Below, in pieces: positions 1 through 6,484 of a stretch of DNA of 14,755 nucleotides. The translations under genes and the position numbers were made by a program. Each line of letters starts with the position of its first letter. The stretch's first letter is position 1. The DNA is from Acidimicrobiia bacterium (GTDB lineage Bacteria; Actinomycetota; Acidimicrobiia; Spongiisociales; UBA5794). Under the pieces are notes generated by a model. It ran no database searches. It was not told the DNA's origin and saw nothing but the letters and a program-made list of their open reading frames with translations. The stretch spans positions 1 through 14,755 of the forward strand of contig JAUXCV010000015.1 of NCBI GenBank assembly GCA_030618675.1, in the 5' to 3' direction.

Positions 1-45
1 GATGCTACCGCACTTCGGCCTCGCGGAGCGCGAAATCTCAGATAC

Positions 46-2178
46 CTACTCGGCGGACTCCTTCTTGACGTCGTTCTCCTCGGGTTCGGCTTCTTCTTCG
101 GTTTCGATCAGACCGACCGCACGGAGGACCTGATCCTGAAGCTGCATCGCAAGTTGAGGGTTCTCCCGGAGGAAGATCTTGGCTTTCTCACGACCCTGAC
201 CGAGCTGATCCCCGTCGTACGTGTACCAGGCACCGGCCTTCCGAACGATCCCCTCGTCGACGGCGACGTCGAGCAGACTGCCTTCACGAGAGATGCCTTC
301 ACCGAACATGATGTCGAACTCGGCAAGCCGGAACGGCGGCGCGACCTTGTTCTTAGCGACCTTGGCCCGGACCCGGTTGCCGACGTTGTCGGTTCCCACC
401 TTGATCGCTTCGATCCGTCGGACGTCGATCCGAACGCTCGCGTAGAACTTCAGGGCCCGCCCACCGGGGGTCGTCTCGGGTGAATTGTGGACCATCACCC
501 CGTCGACCAGGTAGTTGTGGTGTCCCTCGACTTCGAGATCGAACTTTCTCATCGAACGCGTGGGCGGCTTCTCCTGGATCTTGACGATCGGCACGGGTGT
601 CAGTTTCATCCGCTCGACGGCAGACTCGGCACGGACCGATCCGTATCCCCGATGATGCTTCAGCAGCTTGTAGGACATGGGTTCGGGAACGTAGGGTGCA
701 ACGAGGGCGTGCAACGCCTCGGTGCCGTTCTTGTCGAACACGATCACGGCCTTGCCTGCCCGGTCAATGAGCTTGCACGAGAGCCCGTAAGTGTCGTTCA
801 AGAGTTGGACCAGCCGGTCCCGGGACGATCGTTCCATCGCTTCGACGCAGATGTCGGAGCGCCCGGCCGAACCGTCGATTCGGCGTTCCGCGAACGTTCC
901 GTCATCCATGTACCAGATGGCGAGGGCGAAGGGCGTGAGTTCCTTGAGATAGTCCCAGCTGAAGACCTTCTTGCCACCGACGTACACGGCGTCGCGGAGG
1001 CCATCGAGTTCGATGAGCGGTGTCGTCTCGACCATCAATCCTCCCTTGGTGTGCGGGCTGATTCCGATGGGAACGCCGTCGAGCAACGATGCCTTCCACC
1101 GTGCGTATGCATCCTGTTTGGGGCCGTGGCCGAATCTGAATCGCGATTTCATGGTGACGCCGACCGCCTGTACGGGCTTCGGGGAGATGCATGCATCTCC
1201 CATGAGGCCTCCGAGAACGAGCTGGCGTTGCTGGGCGGAGAGGTAGTGCTTCATTGGCATGAGCACTGAATCACCGACGGCCAGGTCCCCTGCCTCACGC
1301 CACCCCATCGGCGTAGCGATCTTGTGGGGCTCCGTGGCGGCGAACTGAGCCCGACCGTTGCCCTCCGGTTTGTAGACCGTGAACTGGAGGAAGCGCTCCG
1401 CGTTGCCGTTGTCGAACCAGTTCACAACGCGTCGCGGCTCGATCTTCCCGGTTTCGGGATCAACCGCAAGCACCTCGACCGGCAGTTTCTGATTGACGAT
1501 CTTGCCGATCTTCTCCTGGGTTCCGTCCGCGAGCGTCACCCGGGTGCTGTACTGGAAGCAGCCGAACATCACGCCGATCTTCTCGCGAAGCTGGTTGATG
1601 AAGATCACAGTGGTCTGGGATCGGTTGATCGTGCCGGCCAGCTTGCGCAGTGCTTGCGACATCAGCCTCGCCTGGAGGCCGACGTGCGTGTCACCCATGT
1701 CGCCCTCGAGTTCGGCACGAGGCACGAGCGCGGCGACCGAGTCGATCGCGATCACGTCGAGCGCTCCCGATCGGATCAGCATGTCGGTGATCTCGAGCGC
1801 CTGCTCCCCCGTATCCGGCTGCGAGATCAATAGTTCGTCGACGTCGACACCGATCGCCCGGGCGTAGACGGGGTCGAGAGCATGCTCGGCATCGATGAAA
1901 GCGGCGAGGCCGCCGGTGCGCTGTGCCTCTGCAACGACGTGCAGGGCGAGGGTCGTCTTGCCGGAACTCTCCGGCCCGTAGATCTCGACGATCCTGCCAC
2001 GCGGCACACCGCCGATGCCGAGAGCGAGGTCGAGAGAGAGGGCGCCGGTGGATATCGCATCGATCCTGCGGATCTCTTCGTCGCCCATTCTCATGATGGC
2101 GCCCTTGCCGAACTGACGCTCGATCTGGGACATGGCCATGTCGATGTTCTTGTCCCGGTCGCTCTGCTTGTCGGTCAC
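46..2178 (-). CDS. recA: RecA recombinase precursor containing an intein
   Basis: Recombinase that forms a nucleoprotein filament on single-stranded DNA, performs strand exchange and triggers LexA self-cleavage. The precursor is 710 residues; removing the 359-residue intein leaves 351, the normal RecA length. Walker A GPESSGKT is at residues 68-75 and the Walker B aspartate in VIAIDSVAAL is near 146. The L2 loop (NQLREKIGVMFG then SPETTPGG) is split by the intein after G206. The C-terminal part carries the conserved ALKFYASVR and GAWYTYDGDQLGQG segments and ends in an acidic tail (EEEAEPEEND), as in other RecA proteins. I chose the GTG at 2178 because GAAGGAGAC lies just before it and the protein then begins TDKQSDRDKNIDMAMSQIE, a normal RecA N-terminus. 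An upstream in-frame ATG at 2262 would add 28 unconserved residues. It has its own SOS promoter, separate from the thpR transcript. Confidence 0.97.
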   Translation of the reverse strand: MTDKQSDRDKNIDMAMSQIERQFGKGAIMRMGDEEIRRIDAISTGALSLDLALGIGGVPRGRIVEIYGPESSGKTTLALHVVAEAQRTGGLAAFIDAEHALDPVYARAIGVDVDELLISQPDTGEQALEITDMLIRSGALDVIAIDSVAALVPRAELEGDMGDTHVGLQARLMSQALRKLAGTINRSQTTVIFINQLREKIGVMFGCFQYSTRVTLADGTQEKIGKIVNQKLPVEVLAVDPETGKIEPRRVVNWFDNGNAERFLQFTVYKPEGNGRAQFAATEPHKIATPMGWREAGDLAVGDSVLMPMKHYLSAQQRQLVLGGLMGDACISPKPVQAVGVTMKSRFRFGHGPKQDAYARWKASLLDGVPIGISPHTKGGLMVETTPLIELDGLRDAVYVGGKKVFSWDYLKELTPFALAIWYMDDGTFAERRIDGSAGRSDICVEAMERSSRDRLVQLLNDTYGLSCKLIDRAGKAVIVFDKNGTEALHALVAPYVPEPMSYKLLKHHRGYGSVRAESAVERMKLTPVPIVKIQEKPPTRSMRKFDLEVEGHHNYLVDGVMVHNSPETTPGGRALKFYASVRIDVRRIEAIKVGTDNVGNRVRAKVAKNKVAPPFRLAEFDIMFGEGISREGSLLDVAVDEGIVRKAGAWYTYDGDQLGQGREKAKIFLRENPQLAMQLQDQVLRAVGLIETEEEAEPEENDVKKESAE
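484..1560 (-). mobile_element. RecA intein with LAGLIDADG homing endonuclease
   Basis: In-frame 359-residue intein between RecA G206 and the serine of SPETTPGG. It begins CFQYSTRVTLADG (C1, splicing block A), has TEPH at 76-79 (block B, TxxH) and ends in VMVHN with penultimate His358 and Asn359. The first downstream extein residue is Ser, so all splicing nucleophiles are present. Two DOD endonuclease motifs are visible: LGGLMGDAC (Asp122) and LAIWYMDDG (Asp219). The first has GDA where GDG is more common, but the catalytic Asp is kept. Block F is FDLEVEGHHNYLVDG at 340-354. From memory, the M. leprae RecA intein (about 365 residues) has the same insertion point and closely similar start, middle and end. 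The M. tuberculosis RecA intein site, VKNK before a PPF segment, is empty here (AKNKVAPPF). Confidence 0.95.
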
Positions 2179-2273
2179 GTTGTCTCCTTCGTTGACGTTC
2201 CCGTAACGTACCGGGCGCCTGTGACAGATTCTGAGCCGTGAATCACAACAATGGTATTCCACGACCAGGCGCT

Positions 2274-2302
2274 ACGGTAGTCGAACACGTGTTCGATGTC
2301 GA
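2274..2302 (-). promoter_or_regulatory. recA promoter (-35 and -10)
   Basis: Read on the minus strand, TCGACA (2302-2297) is five of six matches to TTGACA. A spacer of exactly 17 nt follows, then TACCGT (2279-2274), a TAnnnT -10 element. Transcription would start near 2267, giving a leader of about 90 nt before the recA GTG. The LexA box fills the spacer, so repressor binding would block RNA polymerase directly. The promoter is inferred from sequence; the spacing and the operator position make it convincing. Confidence 0.7.
2281..2296. promoter_or_regulatory. LexA operator (SOS box) of recA
   Basis: TCGAACACGTGTTCGA is a perfect 16-bp palindrome. It matches the Gram-positive and actinobacterial LexA box (CGAAC, four bases, GTTCG) at every conserved position. 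It lies inside the spacer of the recA promoter, 103 bp upstream of the start codon. Confidence 0.9.
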
Positions 2303-2332
2303 GGAAATCAAAAGAACCCGAATCTCAACGGT

Positions 2333-2377
2333 CGTTTGTGTCTACGTTCACAACTGTTGGGAACGTAAGCACAAACG
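2333..2377 (-). terminator. 45-bp interrupted palindrome after thpR, probable terminator
   Basis: Symmetric about base 2355. On the plus strand the arms are CGTTTGTG (2333-2340) with CACAAACG (2370-2377), ACGTTC (2344-2349) with GAACGT (2361-2366), and CAAC with GTTG around the centre. T2343 and A2367 also pair. Nineteen of 22 symmetric positions are complementary. It starts 7 bp after the thpR stop codon and ends upstream of the recA promoter, so its position suits a terminator that insulates recA. No U-tract follows directly in the minus-strand transcript (T-rich bases come only after about 20 nt), so it would be a hairpin-only terminator. A protein-binding site is the alternative. Confidence 0.6.
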
Positions 2378-2384
2378 ATGCGAT

Positions 2385-2927
2385 CTAGAGGAGCACCTCG
2401 TCGACGTTCTCGTATCTGGCGCCCTCACGACTGAGGTGGCTGCGGTAGACCGTCAGCCGGTCGACCTCCATCTTCAGCGGAAATGGGCCGACCTGCTCCA
2501 CCAGACCGGCAACATTCGTTGGTGGCCGAATACGCGACAGTGTGAGATGCGGATGGAACGGACGGTCCTCCGGTGCGAACCCCGTTGAGATCGCCGCCTC
2601 CTCGCCAACGGCCGCCATCGCCGTCACTTCATCGGTACCTCGACCGACGCCGAGCCAAAGCACGGTCGCCCGCGAGGGCTTCGGGAACGCTCCGAGACCG
2701 ACGAAGCCGAGAGTGAACGGCCCGACCACCAGGTGTTCGTCCAGGAACTCGAGGACACGGTCCCGTTGGAGCGCCTCGGCCGATCCGAGGAACCGGAGCG
2801 TTAGGTGCCAGTTGTCGGGTGGCGTCGGTCGTCCCGGCAACCGAATCGTTCGTTCGCCCAAGAACGCGGCAAGGCCGTGCCGGATCTCGTCGGTCAACGC
2901 GACGGCAAGGAACAGTCGCTCGCTCAC
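2385..2927 (-). CDS. thpR: RNA 2',3'-cyclic phosphodiesterase (2H family)
   Basis: Cytosolic 2H phosphoesterase of the ThpR/LigT family, which opens 2',3'-cyclic phosphate ends of RNA to 2'-phosphates and can join some 2'-5' RNA ends in vitro. Both catalytic HxT motifs are present: HLT at residues 41-43 (NWHLTLRFLG) and HLT at 127-129 (HPHLTLSRI). The 180-residue length is typical of the family. The GTG start overlaps the cinA TGA stop as GTGA, with a GGGGGAG Shine-Dalgarno just before it, so translation is probably coupled to cinA. It is the last gene before the palindrome at 2333-2377, between cinA and recA. The physiological substrate in bacteria is not settled. Confidence 0.93.
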   Translation of the reverse strand: MSERLFLAVALTDEIRHGLAAFLGERTIRLPGRPTPPDNWHLTLRFLGSAEALQRDRVLEFLDEHLVVGPFTLGFVGLGAFPKPSRATVLWLGVGRGTDEVTAMAAVGEEAAISTGFAPEDRPFHPHLTLSRIRPPTNVAGLVEQVGPFPLKMEVDRLTVYRSHLSREGARYENVDEVLL

Positions 2928-4168
2928 CGGCTCCCCCAGTCGACCCCCTGGAGCGACATGCGCAGCAACTGAAGAGCGGCCGTCGTGGCGAAGGTCCGAA
3001 CACGCTCCCGGTCGCCCGGAAGTCTCAACGTGCGCACCCGTGTGCCTTCCGGCGTCGCTACCGCCACGACCACGGTTCCGACGGGTTGGTCTTGCGGATC
3101 GGGGCCCGCGGATCCGGTGACCGCCACGACGACGTCGGCGCCGAGCTGCCCGCGGGCTCCGTCCGCCATCGCCACCGCAACGGGTTCGCTCACCACGCCG
3201 TGCTCGGCTATCAGATCCCCAGGGACGCCGAGGAGGGACTCCTTGACCTCAGTCGCGTAGGAGACGATCGATCCACGGAACACCCGACTCGCACCGGGGA
3301 CCGAGGTAATCCGTCCGGCGACGAGACCGCCCGTAGCCGACTCGGCGGTCCCGAGCGTCCATCCGCGCTCCTCAAGCATGCGGAGGACCACCACCTCGAC
3401 CGTGTCGTCATCGGCGCCGAAGATCCTCTTCCCGAGGCGCTCGCGAATTGTCGCCTCTATCGGAACGATCAACGCTGCCGCCTCGGTGCGGGTCGAGGCC
3501 TTTGCCGTGATCCGAATCTTGATCTCGCCACCCGACGCCAGGAACGCGATCGTCGGATTCGCCGACTCGTCGTAGAGGTCGCCGAGCCGTTCGCCGATCG
3601 CGGACTCCGACTCTCCCCAGGTTCGCAACAGGCGGCTCGCGACCGTCGAGTCGTCGCCGTCGCCCAGGAACGGGATGACGGAATCCTCGAGCATCGGAAT
3701 CATCTCGGCCGGAACGCCCGGCAGAGCGAACACCCAGGTATCGCCGATCCTCAGGCGGATGCCCGGAGCCGTTCCCTTCGGATTGGCGATCAGAGTCGAG
3801 CCGTCGGGTCGCTCAGCCTGCTGGAGGTTCGATTCGGGCATGACCCGACCGCTGCTCTCCCACCGCTCGCGAAGCCGATCAGCTTGATCCTCGTCGAAGA
3901 TCATCCCGACGCCGGCTGCTCTGGCGATCGCTTCGCGTGTCAGATCGTCCTTCGTGGGTCCGAGACCCCCGGTGAGGATCACGGCATCGGCCCGGGAGCA
4001 GGCTGCATCGATCGCGGCGGCGATGCGGGCTTCGTTGTCGCCGACCACGGTCTGTTGGAAGTGATCGAGTCCTGCGTCGGCAAGTCTCTCACCGATTCGC
4101 GTCGCGTTGGAGTTCACGATCTGGCCGAGCAACAGCTCCGTGCCGATGGCGAGGATCTCGACGATCAC
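2924..4168 (-). CDS. cinA: CinA: competence/damage-inducible protein with NMN amidase domain
   Basis: A 414-residue two-domain protein. Residues 1 to about 170 form the molybdopterin-binding-like (MoCF/COG1058) domain, with TGGLGPTKDDLT at 66-77. Residues about 255-414 form the CinA C-terminal (PncC) domain, with TAESATGG at 274-281, GSIVSYATEVKESLLGV after it and TGSAGPD near 351-357. The PncC domain hydrolyses nicotinamide mononucleotide to nicotinate mononucleotide in NAD recycling; the N-terminal domain has ADP-ribose pyrophosphatase activity in some homologues. I place the start at the GTG at 4168: GAGGGG precedes it, it overlaps the rimO stop as GTGA, and the protein then begins VEILAIGTELLLGQIVNSN, the usual CinA N-terminus. 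An in-frame start at 4234 would run 66 nt back into rimO. Its place upstream of recA is common in bacteria. Confidence 0.95.
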   Translation of the reverse strand: MIVEILAIGTELLLGQIVNSNATRIGERLADAGLDHFQQTVVGDNEARIAAAIDAACSRADAVILTGGLGPTKDDLTREAIARAAGVGMIFDEDQADRLRERWESSGRVMPESNLQQAERPDGSTLIANPKGTAPGIRLRIGDTWVFALPGVPAEMIPMLEDSVIPFLGDGDDSTVASRLLRTWGESESAIGERLGDLYDESANPTIAFLASGGEIKIRITAKASTRTEAAALIVPIEATIRERLGKRIFGADDDTVEVVVLRMLEERGWTLGTAESATGGLVAGRITSVPGASRVFRGSIVSYATEVKESLLGVPGDLIAEHGVVSEPVAVAMADGARGQLGADVVVAVTGSAGPDPQDQPVGTVVVAVATPEGTRVRTLRLPGDRERVRTFATTAALQLLRMSLQGVDWGSR

Positions 4169-5490
4169 GCTGGACCCCTCACGATCCCGTCCAGGTCCGT
4201 CCCGTAGCCACCGGTGATCTCGGCGGTGAGCCAATCCCCCGGCTCTCCTTGATCGAGGAGGATCACACCATCGATCTCGGGGGCTTCCCGATACGAGCGT
4301 GCCACGGGCCGGTCGTCCTCGACCTGATCGACCACGACCGTGAGAGTCCGTCCGATCTGGTCGATAGAACGAGCCGTCGTGACATCGTCCTGGATGCCCT
4401 GGAGATGGCGCAGCCGGGCTTGCTTCTCTTCGTCCGGAATCTGATCGTCCATGACGGCAGCCTCGGTGCCCTCCTCCGGTGAGAACGGGAAGAAGCCTGC
4501 CCAGTCGAGTTGGGCGTCGTCGAGAAAGGACGCAAGGTCATCTACGTCGTCGTCGGTCTCTCCTGGGAATCCGACGATGAACGACGACCTCATGGCTGCA
4601 TGCGGGGACACCGAACGAATGCGGCCGATGAGGTCCCGGTGCTGATCCCCCGATCCGGGACGCTTCATCGCCCGGAGCAGGCGACCGGAGACATGCTGGA
4701 GCGACAGGTCGAAGTAGTCGGCAACGATCGGATTGCCGGCCATCTCCTCGATCAGCGCCGGCCGTATCTCCCGCGGGTACAGGTAGTAGAGGCGGAGGCG
4801 ACGGAGTCCGTCGACATCAGAAACGTACCGGACCAACTCGACGATGTCGGGAGCGTCGGTGTCGCGACCGTAGGCGGCAAGGTCCTGAGCGACCAGGCCG
4901 ATCTCCGCGACGCCGGCCCCGGCGAGTTCGGCGATCTCGTCCCGTATGTTCTCCGGACTCCGTGATCGCTGCTTGCCCCGGAACTGCGGGATCGCGCAGA
5001 ACGTGCACAGCTTGTCGCACCCTTCGGCAACCTTCACGTATGCGTACGGTGTCGACGGCGTTGGGCGTCGGGTCTCGTACAGGATGTCCATGTGCGACCG
5101 ACGGGCGGAACCGATGGTGAGCGGCGTCCATCGTCGAAGCGCGTCGAGGCGATCGACGAGTTCGGAGTAGCGATCGAGCCCCAACACGGCGTCGGCCTCG
5201 GGCAGCGCCTCAGCGAGTTCGGTCTCGTATCGCTGGGCCATGCAGCCGACCACGACGAGACTGGCGTCCTCCCGCTTCGCCCCGGCAAGGTCGAGGATCG
5301 TGTCAACCGATTCCCGGCGGGCCGGTTCGATGAATCCGCACGTGTTCACCATCACGACATCGGCGGATTCGGGGGACGAAGCCTCGGTGTATCCGGCGGA
5401 CGTGAGCATGCCGGTGATCTTGTCGGAGTCGACCTGGTTCTTGGCGCATCCGAGCGTCGTCAGCCAGATCGTGGGGGCATCAGGGATCAT
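4165..5490 (-). CDS. rimO: Ribosomal protein S12 methylthiotransferase RimO
   Basis: Radical-SAM methylthiotransferase that adds a methylthio group to a conserved aspartate of ribosomal protein S12. The 441 residues match the length of E. coli RimO. The N-terminal UPF0004 domain holds three cysteines for the auxiliary iron-sulfur cluster: C15 (LGCAKNQVDSD), C51 (NTCGF) and C83 (VGCMAQR). The radical-SAM motif CDKLCTFC is at 158-165. FIVGFPGETDDDV lies in the middle, and a TRAM-like C-terminus ends the protein (RSYREAPEIDGVILL onward). LGCAKNxVDSD separates RimO from the related tRNA enzyme MiaB. The ATG has no Shine-Dalgarno, but TACGCT ends 8 nt before it, which suggests a leaderless mRNA. 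It heads the coupled rimO-cinA-thpR set through GTGA overlaps. Confidence 0.96.
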   Translation of the reverse strand: MIPDAPTIWLTTLGCAKNQVDSDKITGMLTSAGYTEASSPESADVVMVNTCGFIEPARRESVDTILDLAGAKREDASLVVVGCMAQRYETELAEALPEADAVLGLDRYSELVDRLDALRRWTPLTIGSARRSHMDILYETRRPTPSTPYAYVKVAEGCDKLCTFCAIPQFRGKQRSRSPENIRDEIAELAGAGVAEIGLVAQDLAAYGRDTDAPDIVELVRYVSDVDGLRRLRLYYLYPREIRPALIEEMAGNPIVADYFDLSLQHVSGRLLRAMKRPGSGDQHRDLIGRIRSVSPHAAMRSSFIVGFPGETDDDVDDLASFLDDAQLDWAGFFPFSPEEGTEAAVMDDQIPDEEKQARLRHLQGIQDDVTTARSIDQIGRTLTVVVDQVEDDRPVARSYREAPEIDGVILLDQGEPGDWLTAEITGGYGTDLDGIVRGPA

Positions 5491-5498
5491 CGACCGGC

Positions 5499-5504
5499 AG
5501 CGTA
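5499..5504 (-). promoter_or_regulatory. Putative -10 element of a leaderless rimO transcript
   Basis: On the minus strand TACGCT (TAnnnT) lies 8 nt before the rimO ATG and there is no Shine-Dalgarno between them. No convincing -35 is visible; the upstream stretch is the octamer repeat at 5511-5541. Confidence 0.45.
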
Positions 5505-5510
5505 CCGTTG

Positions 5511-5541
5511 CGGAGTAGCGGAGTAGCGGAGTAGCGGAGAG
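5511..5541. repeat. Octamer tandem repeat upstream of rimO
   Basis: CGGAGTAG is repeated three times exactly (5511-5534), followed by a degenerate partial copy CGGAGAG (5535-5541). It lies between the stop codon of the downstream small coiled-coil gene and the rimO start, where a -35 region would be. It is a simple tandem repeat likely to vary in copy number by slippage. Confidence 0.85.
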
Positions 5542-5557
5542 CTGCCAGCCGCCAGAC

Positions 5558-5971
5558 CTATTGGTCCTCAGGGATCTCTACGCCGCGGTCGATCAGGATT
5601 CCCTTGATGCGACCGATCCGTGAGCGGATTTCACCGCCGCCGGCAGCCTCGTCCATCTTGCGGTTCAGGCCTTCTTCCGGAGTCATCGCGCCGGTCATGC
5701 CGCCGCTGCCTCCCGCCTGGGAGACCATGTCGATGCGCTGCCCTTCTATCACTGTCAGACGCGACCGCAACCCCGAAAGCTCGGACAGCAGATCACCGGT
5801 CGATCGCTCGGCATCGAAGTCGACACGGAACAACGCCATCTGATCGCGAAGCTCACCCTGGCGGCTGCGGAGCTCGTAACGCTCTGCAAAGGCATCCTCC
5901 GGCAAGGCGATCAGACGATCCTCCACTTGGGAGAACTCCCGCAGAAGCTGGTCAAGATCTGCTTCAGCCAT
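5558..5971 (-). CDS. Small coiled-coil protein, paralogue 2 of a tandem pair
   Basis: A 137-residue hydrophilic protein of unknown function with no signal peptide or membrane segment. Residues about 3-80 are highly charged and heptad-like, predicted to form helical coiled coil. A Gly/Met-rich linker (GGSGGMTGAMTPEEG) follows, then a short helix (EIRSRIGRIKGILIDRGVE). It aligns along its length with the gene just upstream: DxLxxLPEDAFAERYELR matches KLDTMPTDDFEGRVDLR, ERSTGDLLSELSGLRSRLTVI matches QRSTADIQIEVRSLKQRIAVI, and IKGILIDRGVE matches LEGILRERGVD. The 36-bp gap between the two suggests co-transcription, although TAGGGT ending 6 nt before the ATG may allow a leaderless start. I do not assign a function; related hypothetical proteins with a similar LPxDxFxxRxELR segment occur in actinobacteria as far as I recall. 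Confidence 0.85.
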   Translation of the reverse strand: MAEADLDQLLREFSQVEDRLIALPEDAFAERYELRSRQGELRDQMALFRVDFDAERSTGDLLSELSGLRSRLTVIEGQRIDMVSQAGGSGGMTGAMTPEEGLNRKMDEAAGGGEIRSRIGRIKGILIDRGVEIPEDQ

Positions 5972-5977
5972 GCCCTG

Positions 5978-5983
5978 ACCCTA
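5978..5983 (-). promoter_or_regulatory. Putative -10 element before small coiled-coil gene 2
   Basis: TAGGGT on the minus strand ends 6 nt before the ATG at 5971, the spacing expected if transcription starts on the start codon. The intervening CAGGGC could also serve as a weak ribosome binding site, so this is ambiguous. Confidence 0.3.
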
Positions 5984-6007
5984 CCCATACCTGAACCGTC
6001 CGACCGC

Positions 6008-6472
6008 CTATTCGTGTGGCGCGTCGGATCGGTCGTCGTCGACACCCCGCTCACGCAGAATTCCCTCGAGCTTGTCGAGTCGGCGGACCATCTCCGTGGC
6101 TCCCTGGGCATCGCCGATGTCCCGATTCATGGCGCCGGGACTGCGATCCTGCTGGTCCGGACCGGGTATGTTGCCCTCGCCACCCTGCTCCGCCGAGTCG
6201 ATCATCTCGTCCTGGATCACCGCGATGCGCTGTTTCAGGGACCGAACCTCGATCTGGATGTCCGCGGTTGAACGCTGCTCGTCGGCGTCTGTGTGGAGTT
6301 GAGCGGCACGGGCCCGGAGTGCGTGGTGCCGTTGTCGAAGGTCCACCCGACCCTCGAAGTCGTCGGTGGGCATCGTATCGAGCTTCTCGTCGATCGCCGC
6401 GAGTTCCTTGTCGATTTCTCCGATCGAGAGGTCGTCGATCGATCCGCCGCTGCCTGTGTCGTTGTCGCTCAT
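6008..6472 (-). CDS. Small coiled-coil protein, paralogue 1 of a tandem pair
   Basis: A 154-residue acidic, hydrophilic protein of unknown function. Residues about 15-95 are helical and coiled-coil-like (IDKELAAIDEKLDTMPTDDF, then LKQRIAVIQDEMIDSAEQ). A Gly/Pro/Gln-rich linker (GGEGNIPGPDQQDRS) follows, then a C-terminal helix (MVRRLDKLEGILRERGVDDD) and a charged tail. Its architecture and several motifs are shared with the next gene downstream, so the pair arose by duplication. No signal peptide, transmembrane segment, metal-binding motif or enzyme motif is visible. The ATG lies 9 nt after the TauE/SafE stop codon. No Shine-Dalgarno is present, but TAGACT, which overlaps that stop codon, ends 6 nt before the ATG. 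Confidence 0.85.
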   Translation of the reverse strand: MSDNDTGSGGSIDDLSIGEIDKELAAIDEKLDTMPTDDFEGRVDLRQRHHALRARAAQLHTDADEQRSTADIQIEVRSLKQRIAVIQDEMIDSAEQGGEGNIPGPDQQDRSPGAMNRDIGDAQGATEMVRRLDKLEGILRERGVDDDRSDAPHE

Positions 6473-6478
6473 ATTGAC

Positions 6479-6484
6479 AGTCTA
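6479..6484 (-). promoter_or_regulatory. Putative -10 element before small coiled-coil gene 1
   Basis: TAGACT on the minus strand ends 6 nt before the ATG at 6472; its TAG is the stop codon of the preceding gene. No -35 is evident. Confidence 0.35.

Noticed and set aside
1..45. Start of recX after recA
   Set aside because: recX often follows recA, but these 45 bases are too few to identify any gene.
487..1269. Plus-strand open frame of 260 codons opposite the RecA intein
   Set aside because: It is a codon shadow of the intein in GC-rich DNA; the minus-strand reading has clear conserved motifs and this frame has none.
2179..2262. A 28-residue N-terminal extension of RecA from an upstream ATG
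   Set aside because: It is unconserved, Cys/Arg-rich, and overrides a GTG with a good Shine-Dalgarno that gives a normal RecA start.
2819..4207. Plus-strand open frame of 462 codons opposite cinA
   Set aside because: Long antisense frames are expected in GC-rich genes. The translated product is Arg/Asp/Gly-rich with no recognisable domain, while cinA is unmistakable.
5511..5541. CRISPR-like array before rimO
   Set aside because: The unit is only 8 bp, without spacers and without cas genes; it is a simple tandem repeat.
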